NCBI RefSeq assembly: GCF_009017415.1
Contig: NC_092410.1
Location: forward strand, 3,162,001 to 3,226,000
Length of the DNA: 64,000 bases
Source: Aspergillus flavus
Lineage: Eukaryota > Ascomycota > Eurotiomycetes > Eurotiales > Aspergillaceae
Direction: 5' to 3'
The notes under the pieces are model-generated. The model was not told the origin of the DNA, did not search any database, and saw nothing but the letters and a program-made list of their open reading frames with translations. The position numbers and the translations under genes were made by a program. Positions 57,277 through 64,000 of the stretch are shown piece by piece (positions within the stretch are counted from its first letter, which is position 1; each line of letters starts with the position of its first letter).

Positions 57277-58821
57277 ACGCTTGATTACGCTCATTTCATT
57301 TAATATTATCCGATCTGGATATCACTTGAGCATACATGCATGAGCTGGTGCACCGGCTTTATTATTTTACCCCGTATTATAGACTTTTTATGCCTTTATT
57401 ACTTTGCTCTACGTTTATAGAGTGAATTTTCCTTTCTTTATCATGTATGTATGTCATTAATAGTGGTAAATTAGTCAAATCAAGGGTTTCCAAAGAATTT
57501 TTTCTCTTTTGCAATTTTAGTAATTCACTTTTTAACAAACTTCTTTGCTCTCTTTTTTCTCCCTTTTTTGGTTCTTCCTTCCCTTTCGCTAAGGTCACCT
57601 TGGGGCTTGTTCCCTTCCCCTGATTATTATTCGGATCGGCAAATCTCTACTGCGCTCAGTCTCATCTCAGACACGGTCCACTCAACGCACACAGAGCCCC
57701 TCTTGGCAGGTACGGTGGGCCCTCATTATATCAACCGCGCGGACACACAATCACACCTCGGAGAACGCCCGATAAAGCGAAAAGACCGAGGTAGATTATC
57801 CAGTATTTGGATCATGCAGTAGTCGCAGTGGGTAGTAGTTTGGTCTAGCGTTTCTTTGGAGCTGAGCTGGCCAGCTCCGAGCTGTGGTGGGTTCGGTCCA
57901 CCGCGACGGACTAGTATTGATCATATGAACAACTGCTGCAAGGTACGCCCCGCTCTAGTATTGGGGTCCATGTGAGAGAAGGAAACAGAAGGAAAGAAGC
58001 AGAAAATCCCTCAGTGGGATGGTTATTGGCCTGTAATTTGAGGCACCCATTCCCTTGGCCTGAAGTGGTCTGATGTTGTCCCAAAGTGGAAGTCACCTGC
58101 CGGAGTACGGTGTCGTTCTAGTCAGTTCAAGACACACTCATCTTCTTACTGCCTTGTCTTTACTTTCACTTAAAAAGTGTGCATATGCGTTCTTACTCAT
58201 CAGCTTTATGTGATACGTGATTCTCTGAGCCTATACCAGTGCTCTCTTCCTCATGTATTCTGCATACTGCACCCCGTATAGCGACGTCGCCTTTAGACCC
58301 CCACTGCTGGGCATAGTATTCAAAGCAATAGAATGATAAAACATCTCGAAGTTTACAATCCACAATTGATATGCCGGCCGTGTTATACTTGGCTTGATAT
58401 ACAAAAAGTACTCCCGTTGTTTAATCCTTAGACTAAGGATGCTAACAGGTGGAAAGCAATTCTCCGCATACTGCATCGAATTTCTCCGTCTCCTGGTCTG
58501 GGGAAATTCACGCCCAAATGCGGAGTGATCAATTCCCCAGAACCCCCAGATTCGTCCAATTAGTGACTGGGGCAGTTATACAAGCTCTTGGATTATGTAT
58601 AAGCCTTGTGATAGTCGGAGTACTCTGCGTATGCTTGACCAACGGCGTTGATCCGCGTTAAGTTTACTACTATGTGTCTCTCCACAATTTTTCCCGGGGT
58701 AAAAGAACGTGAGACAGATTTTCCGATATGAAGTATAAAAGATGAACTCCGCATGGGGCAATGAGCGTGAGAGGGATTACTTGTTCATAACAGCGGATTC
58801 CCACCATACAGCTTGGCCACC
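57277..58821. other. Spacer between H+-ATPase and pectin methylesterase
   Basis: About 1.5 kb without a supported gene. The first 300 bp is T-rich and suits the ATPase 3' UTR. The remainder should hold the pectin methylesterase promoter. Confidence 0.6.
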
Positions 58822-60046
58822 ATGCGTTCATCTGGGCTATCACTCTTGGTCGGTGCCCTTTTGGCATCTGCCAGCCCTCTCAAAACTTCAAGATACGCCT
58901 GCCAAACAGCCCTCAGCTGCCCTGAAGGAACAATTCTTGTCTCCAAGACTGACCCCTCCGCTCATTTCACCTCCGTGCAAGACGCTATTCTCTCCCTTCC
59001 CAATGACAACACCACTCAGACTATCCTCATCCTCCCCGGAACGTACAAGGAGCAAGTAAATGTTACTCGGTCCGGGCCTGTTACGCTCCTCGGACAGACT
59101 GATGATCCTAACAACGCTACCAAAAACAAAGTCACTCTTACCTGGGCCCAAGCGAACCATGACAATACCGGCCAGGCAGTGGATAATGTCTTCTCGAGCG
59201 TCCTGACCGTCGCGCCCACGCTGGAATCAAGCTACACGGGATCAGGCACGACAGGGTATCCCGTGCCAGAGGATACACCGTTCGGCAATATCGATTTCCG
59301 GGCATACAATATTGATTTCACGAATACATGGCGAGACTACTCCGATGGACCGGCGCATGCGATCAGCTTCAGTCGCGCCAATGGCGGGTTCTACCACTGC
59401 GGATTCTATTCTTACCAGGACACTGTACGCTTTCAATTCTCTTGCAAGTCGAATGTGAACTGAAACTAACCAACGAACTCAGGTTTACGTGGGCAAACTC
59501 GGAAACGCATACTTCCATAAAAGCATCATCGCCGGCCAAACAGACTTTGTTTACGGTTTCGGCACCGCCTGGATCCAATTGTCTGAGATTCTTCTGCGCA
59601 ACTGCGGCGGCGGTATCACAGCTTGGAAAGGAACTAACACTACCTTCACCAACAACTACGGCGTGTACATCGTCGATTCTACCGTCAAGGCAGCCAATGC
59701 ATCCATAGCCCCTGAGATCCGGGGTAAATGCGCCCTAGGTCGTCCCTGGAATAGCCAGCACCGGTCCATATTCGCGCGCACCTCCGAAGACGCGAGTATC
59801 ATTCCGGCTGGGTACATTGACTGGATCGTTGATGGCGAGGGGCGCTTGAACAAGGACACCGTCATGGCCGAGTACAAGGCTTCCGGGCCAGGATTCAACG
59901 CCACAGGACGAGAAGACGGAAACGTCACGATAGTAATGGACGACAAGGAGTACGCAAGATACAGCTCCCCAGCAAGAGTCTTCCAGTACCCAGACGGTAG
60001 ATTCGGAAATATCGGCTGGATCGACCTGAGTGTGGACAAGAACTGA
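58822..60046 (+). CDS. Secreted pectin methylesterase (CE8)
   Basis: Two exons, 58822-59424 and 59483-60046, give 388 residues. The ATG at 58822 sits in a GCCACCATG context and opens a signal peptide (SSGLSLLVGALLASASP). The enzyme removes methyl groups from pectin in plant cell walls, releasing methanol and exposing the chain to lyases. CE8 motifs are visible: DAILSLPND and ILPGTYKEQV near the N-terminus, YSYQDT with Asp200 at the exon junction, GQTDFVYGFG with Asp222, and LGRPWN with the substrate-binding Arg. Several N-glycosylation sequons are present (NVT, NAT, NTT, NAS). It is a typical carbohydrate-active enzyme of a plant-degrading mould, expressed presumably on pectin. Confidence 0.95.
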
Positions 60047-60171
60047 TTCAATTACAATTATCATACACCAAATACACATCTCTGCAATCATATCATACAA
60101 CTTCCCCCTTCCTCCCAACCAACCAAACAAACAAGTAAAAGAAAAAAGACATAAATTATCCATAATAACCC

Positions 60172-60627
60172 CTAATCCAACCCCCCAACCCTAGCCAAAT
60201 ACGCCGCCCCCGTATCCGCCCAAACCTCATAAACAACAACCTTCACCTCCCCCCCTTCCTCCGCAAGCCCAATCCGATACGCAAACGTCTCATCCCAAGC
60301 CTGCCCCGTCTCATTCCACCGAAACCTCGCCTCCCCCCGCAACGAAACAGCCATCGCCCTCTCATCCACGACCCATTTCTCCTCCGCCTCAAATTCCATC
60401 TTCTCAATCGTAAGCAGCTCACCCAGGAGCCCGAAGTAGCGTTCTAGTCCTTCTTGGCCGGTGAATGGGCGCCCGAGGAAGGGGGCGAGTTGCGGGAGAC
60501 CGTGTTCGAGGGCTGTCGGTGGGGGGTTCTGGGTGAAGTTTGAGAGGAGGGTTGGGAGGGGGGCGCTCGTGGAGAAGTTTTGGCATAGTGTGCGGGTGCG
60601 GTTGAGGAGGGCGGTTCGGGGGTTCAT
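60172..60627 (-). CDS. Small NTF2/SnoaL-like domain protein
   Basis: A single exon of 151 residues from the ATG at 60627. A helical N-terminus (RTRTLCQNFSTSAPLPTLLSNF) leads to the LGRPFTGQEGLERYFGLLGELLTIEKMEFEAEEKWVVD segment, then alternating beta strands RGEARFRWNETGQAWDETFAYRIGL and EVKVVVYEVWADTGAAYLA. This order fits the cone-shaped NTF2/SnoaL fold used for small-molecule binding or hydratase/isomerase chemistry. The ligand is unknown. The reading frame is GC-rich and its 3' end converges with the pectin methylesterase gene about 125 bp away. Confidence 0.8.
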   Translation of the reverse strand: MNPRTALLNRTRTLCQNFSTSAPLPTLLSNFTQNPPPTALEHGLPQLAPFLGRPFTGQEGLERYFGLLGELLTIEKMEFEAEEKWVVDERAMAVSLRGEARFRWNETGQAWDETFAYRIGLAEEGGEVKVVVYEVWADTGAAYLARVGGLD

Positions 60628-61096
60628 TTCTGGTTTCTGGTTTCTTTTCTATTTTGTTTTGAGTGTTGGGGATTGGCAATTGCGTGAATTGGGGATTTAG
60701 GTTGGCGAGTTGTGAGTGGTGGTGGTTGTTATTTGGGGTTGAGTGAGGGGAGTGTTTTCACTATGACGTCGATGGGTTTGAATATCAATATCATATCTTT
60801 ATGTTGTCTTGATTAATTGATTGTGAGCAGTCAACGCACTTCGTTAATCATCTATCTACCGGCACTAAATAGTCAAAATGTAAGGTTAATGATAAAAACT
60901 CGCGGGGCTCAACCTGCTTGCCCCCGAGAATGACGACCTCTTTTAAGCAACCAAACTCCACGCCGTAGCGTAATTGGACAGACTCGATAAAACAACTATA
61001 GAAGGTAAAGGTGAAATAGGGTGGAAAGATGAATGGGACAAGAGATTGGAGAAAAATAGAGAAATAGAAGAGTAAGGATCGAAAAAAAAAAAGAAG
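60628..61096. other. Intergenic spacer
   Basis: About 470 bp: G/T-rich leader of the NTF2-like gene, then AT-rich DNA before the TFIIS 3' end. No gene. Confidence 0.6.
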
Positions 61097-62011
61097 TTAC
61101 TGCTTCCAGGACTTTCCGCAGTTTAGACAAGTACAGAACAAAGTCATCGGTTCGTCTGCACTGCGTGTCTGGGCCTCGGTGTATGTGACTTTGCGTTGTC
61201 CGCACTTGCCGCACTGCAGACTGGTACTGATACTGCGCTCTGCTTGGGCGACCATTGCCTTGTCCATGTTCTCCTTCTGGATCTTTGCGTCCTTCTCGCG
61301 CTGTTCGTCGGAGCGTAGCTCGTCGTGTGACATGCGCACGAACTGATCGGGGGTCACGTCGTTGCTGAGGACACGGATGCGGAGAGATGGATTCGACTTG
61401 TTCTTGAGGTTCTGGAATAAACTGCGGATCTTGGTACGGTACTGCTCTTTGGTCTCGGGGCCCAAGGACTTGTATGCTGCGGCCTCAACGGCGGATGCCT
61501 TGGACAGAACGTTACGTGGAGCTTCTGTCGAGTTCAGACACAGTCCATCATACATCAGCCCAATGCAACTGTCACGAATCTTATTTCCCGTCTGGTTGAT
61601 ATCCACACCATCCGCCTTCCATGTACGTTTATCCGGGGCAACCGATAATTTGGAAGCCTTGTCCGTAGGCGTCGTACCGGCAGGTGAAGCGGTTCCGTTC
61701 TGGGCCGGGCGCGGCGAGTTGCTTGAACGCTGGCTGGGTGCGGGCGATCCACTCGCCTTCTGCTTGTTGACTTCATTCCGCCACCTGGACACGATTTCAC
61801 TGGACAAGCGGGAGACCTCGGGCGACTTGTGCTGTTTGAACTTGTTGACGATGATTCCCACACGGGTGGATCGCAGCAGATCCTCCGTCGCCTTCACACC
61901 TTGTTGAAGCTCCTTAAGCAAGGATACAATGTTGGCTGCTGGTTCATTCTGAGTGGCGGCCTTCGTCAAGGCCTTCGCCTTGAGCTCAATTTCCTTCGCT
62001 TCCAAGGGCAT
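61097..62011 (-). CDS. Transcription elongation factor TFIIS
   Basis: A single coding exon of 304 residues. Domains in order: N-terminal TFIIS/LW helical bundle (about 1-80), Ser/Pro/Thr-rich linker, central domain (about 135-245, RDSCIGLMYDGL..., SKASAVEAAAYKSLG, IRSLFQNLKNKSNPSLRIRVLSNDVTPDQFVRMSHDELRSDEQREKD) and a C-terminal zinc ribbon, CGKC..RSADEP..CTCLNC. The Asp-Glu pair in RSADEP is the acidic tip that enters the RNA polymerase II pore and stimulates cleavage of backtracked RNA. A GT/AG-like region just upstream of the ATG may be a 5' UTR intron. Confidence 0.96.
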   Translation of the reverse strand: MPLEAKEIELKAKALTKAATQNEPAANIVSLLKELQQGVKATEDLLRSTRVGIIVNKFKQHKSPEVSRLSSEIVSRWRNEVNKQKASGSPAPSQRSSNSPRPAQNGTASPAGTTPTDKASKLSVAPDKRTWKADGVDINQTGNKIRDSCIGLMYDGLCLNSTEAPRNVLSKASAVEAAAYKSLGPETKEQYRTKIRSLFQNLKNKSNPSLRIRVLSNDVTPDQFVRMSHDELRSDEQREKDAKIQKENMDKAMVAQAERSISTSLQCGKCGQRKVTYTEAQTRSADEPMTLFCTCLNCGKSWKQ

Positions 62012-63312
62012 GATGTCAATGTGATCTAAACGAGAGGCTGGAGACTTCGAAGTACCTGTCAGATGAAACTCTTATGATTAGCGCAAAATAGAGAAAATTC
62101 CGATATAGAATAACCAGTCAAGCCAGGATAAGATGATGAATCGTATGAGCTCAAGATTTCGACGAAGGAGACCACTCATGAGATCGCCAATAGAGAATAC
62201 GAAGCTTCCCGAGCTACCCATCATTCAGAGAAAAGGCTGACGTCGCTGGGCGCTGGAGTATGGCGGGACAACCCATGCGCACGTGCCTCTTTAGGAAACT
62301 CCATTATTGCGAAATCATGAAACTTCTCCAATTTATGCGCGATTTATATGCTGTATCAGGCGCCCGGATGGCTTTGGCAGTAGCCGACGGCAGACGACGG
62401 TGAATGGAATGCAAGGAAGAGGGGGATTTAGCACTCACTCTTCACAAAGTTCACCACGACGCTCAAGAGCCGGCGCAAATGATCGCAGGTGCGGCTTGGG
62501 ATGAGCGAATGCTGAAACACTCCTCAGACACGGGGTCGAACGAGAGGGGGGATTGAGGAGATGGTATCAAGGATGGAGTGGTGGAGGAAGAAGAGGTGAA
62601 AGTCGGAAGTAATTTATAAAGGCTGCGATTCCGCGCGATTCCCATTACTCCACGCCAAGCCTAGATTGCCTCTTTCGGAATGGTCTCCTATCGACCTCTA
62701 AGCAAAAACGGTAAGAAATGGCAGAATCTCTGCCTGCCCCCGAGCTGTTTCTCCGGTTCCGATCTATGTTCTACATCTATACATCAAGCAGACCTCACCA
62801 ATATCCTCAAAGGGAAGCAGTGCCTATTATGCTCTATTCTCTAATGATTATCTGGCATTAGCCTTGTTGATTGGAATGCTCCGCCAATGGACCAGACTAA
62901 AGAGTATGACTCAGGCTAAAAGTCTTCGCTACAATCCAAGGCTCGCTGGAATCAGTCGCGTTTGTGGTCAAGCTGGTAATCCAATGGACTGGAGCATGTA
63001 ATATTTGGGTCAGCGGGGTGTGGGGGATTAAGCGGGCTACACTAGGGCATGTCATCACTGCGATGCGTTGACGTCTACGCCAGGCAAGAAAGACTGAGAT
63101 CATTTTCACATAGGTAGCATCTGACCACAAATAGAAAGAGCATTAGGCTCTCTCTCTCTCTCTCTCTCTATGTTCCAGTTCCACAAGCTCTTATCAGTAT
63201 ATCGTATACGGCTCTCATACGCCTATATATCATTCTTGGGGTGCTACAAGCTTCTATCTTCTATTTGTGCTTGACAAGCCAACCCCCAACTCTCTATAAC
63301 CCCTATAACGCA
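62012..63312. other. Divergent spacer between TFIIS and phospholipase A2
   Basis: About 1.3 kb with no supported gene. It should contain both promoters; an 11-unit CT microsatellite lies at 63148-63169. Confidence 0.6.
63148..63169. repeat. CT dinucleotide microsatellite
   Basis: Eleven CT units about 145 bp upstream of the phospholipase A2 start codon. CT-rich tracts near fungal transcription start sites are common and it may be part of the core promoter. Confidence 0.85.
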
Positions 63313-63905
63313 ATGAAGGCTAACAGCTTTCTCATTGCCCTCCTCCCAACCGCCCTAGCCATCCCCCTCCCCACACCAAATGAAGGCGCTACAAGCCTCT
63401 CAGAAAGCCAGCGCCTCCAGTCTATCACCGACGAGCTTATGTTCGGCCTCGAGCTGCCCGACTTCACAGCTCGCAGAGAGGCAAACGACCCTCCTCAGTT
63501 AGACTGGTACTCTGATGGCTGCACAAGGGCTCCGAGTAACCCTCTCGGATTCCCCTTTCAAAGGGCGTGTGAACGCCATGACTTCGGTTACCAGAACTAC
63601 CGAATACAAGGGCGCTTCACCAAGGCCGCAAAAGCGCAGATAGATCTTAGATTCAAAGAAGAGTATGATTTCCCTTTCGTTCCTTCCTTCTCCCCTGGAA
63701 TCTGCTTCTGTTGATTCTTATGGCAGTTGGATATTGAGAGTCTGGAGGACTGACGTTTGATTCACTGTTTAGTCTTTACTATCAATGTGAATTAGGACGC
63801 GCTGTCGGAATTTGCAAGAAGTTGGCTCGGTTGTACTACCGTGCTTCGGGGCGGCATGGTGGTAAAGATGCAGCGAAGAGAAGGGAGTTGGATGAACTTC
63901 TTTAG
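63313..63905 (+). CDS. Secreted fungal phospholipase A2
   Basis: Two exons, 63313-63662 and 63773-63905, give 160 residues; the splice restores FKEDLYYQCELG. The N-terminus is a signal peptide (MKANSFLIALLPTALAIPLP) followed by a propeptide-like stretch. The mature core has the sPLA2 pattern DGCTRAPSNPLGFPFQRACERHDFGYQNYR, with the catalytic His-Asp pair in CERHDFGY and cysteines placed for disulphides. The family hydrolyses the sn-2 ester of phospholipids with Ca2+ and occurs in many moulds as a secreted lipase. The C-terminus is short and basic (GRHGGKDAAKRRELDELL). Confidence 0.93.
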
Positions 63906-64000
63906 GTATAGGTGCAAAAGACGCCCAGTAAAGGGGAGTCACCACCTTTGTTAATAACATGATACATATATGAGACCTTGAGTGGCAACGGACCACGAAG

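Noticed and set aside
54922..57294. A 790-codon open frame on the minus strand opposite the H+-ATPase
   Set aside because: It is a by-product of extreme codon bias in the ATPase (few stop-creating codons on the opposite strand). The sense frame has all P-type ATPase motifs; the antisense protein is low-complexity Gly/Leu/Asp/Thr with no family.

Overview
The window looks like chromosomal DNA of a filamentous ascomycete, most likely Eurotiales and probably an Aspergillus. The reasons are genes split by short GT-AG introns (about 42-100 bp), an Aspergillus-like plasma-membrane H+-ATPase, HET-domain and ankyrin genes, and a Zn2Cys6 regulator next to metabolic genes. I read the family assignments from the translated sequence and ran no database search. 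Most splice models were checked by exon phase, which closes exactly in every multi-exon gene except the Zn2Cys6 factor. 

Region 1 (1-10.4 kb) is an accessory metabolic cluster: an SDR-type epimerase cut by the window edge, a Zn2Cys6 transcription factor, a cytosolic nitrilase, an MFS transporter and a second nitrilase with a signal peptide. The promoters of the first nitrilase and of the MFS/nitrilase-2 pair share a nearly identical 31-bp GC palindrome (9-bp left arm, 11-nt spacer, 11-bp right arm identical in both copies). This suggests co-regulation, plausibly by the neighbouring Zn2Cys6 protein. The factor itself needs two unexplained frame changes and may be decaying. 

Region 2 (10.4-20.7 kb) is gene-poor. 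It holds a relic of a fungal DUF3176-like membrane protein whose stop codons sit at expected Trp positions (a RIP-like G-to-A pattern), a dispersed repeat seen twice, and one intact gene with a T5orf172/GIY-YIG-like domain. 

Region 3 (20.7-25.4 kb) is a divergent pair sharing a 0.9-kb promoter: a catalase ending in ARL and a GMC oxidoreductase ending in SKL. Both tails fit the PTS1 peroxisomal signal, so the pair reads as an H2O2-producing oxidase with its own scavenger. A perfect 24-bp palindrome carrying CCCCT/AGGGG boxes lies between them. 

Region 4 (25.8-31.1 kb) holds three minus-strand genes: a HET protein with ankyrin repeats inserted inside the HET domain, an unknown acidic protein, and an F-box-like/ankyrin protein. 

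Region 5 (31.5-42.9 kb) is mostly housekeeping: a divergent syntaxin-like SNARE with His at the zero layer, an intronless HD-domain phosphohydrolase, SAICAR synthetase, a CIA30 complex I assembly factor, an RRM protein and a metallo-beta-lactamase-fold hydrolase. 

Region 6 (42.9-54.2 kb) is an 11.4-kb stretch with no gene I can support, just upstream of the plasma-membrane H+-ATPase. Region 7 (54.2-64 kb) contains that ATPase, a secreted pectin methylesterase, a small NTF2/SnoaL-like protein, transcription elongation factor TFIIS and a secreted phospholipase A2.
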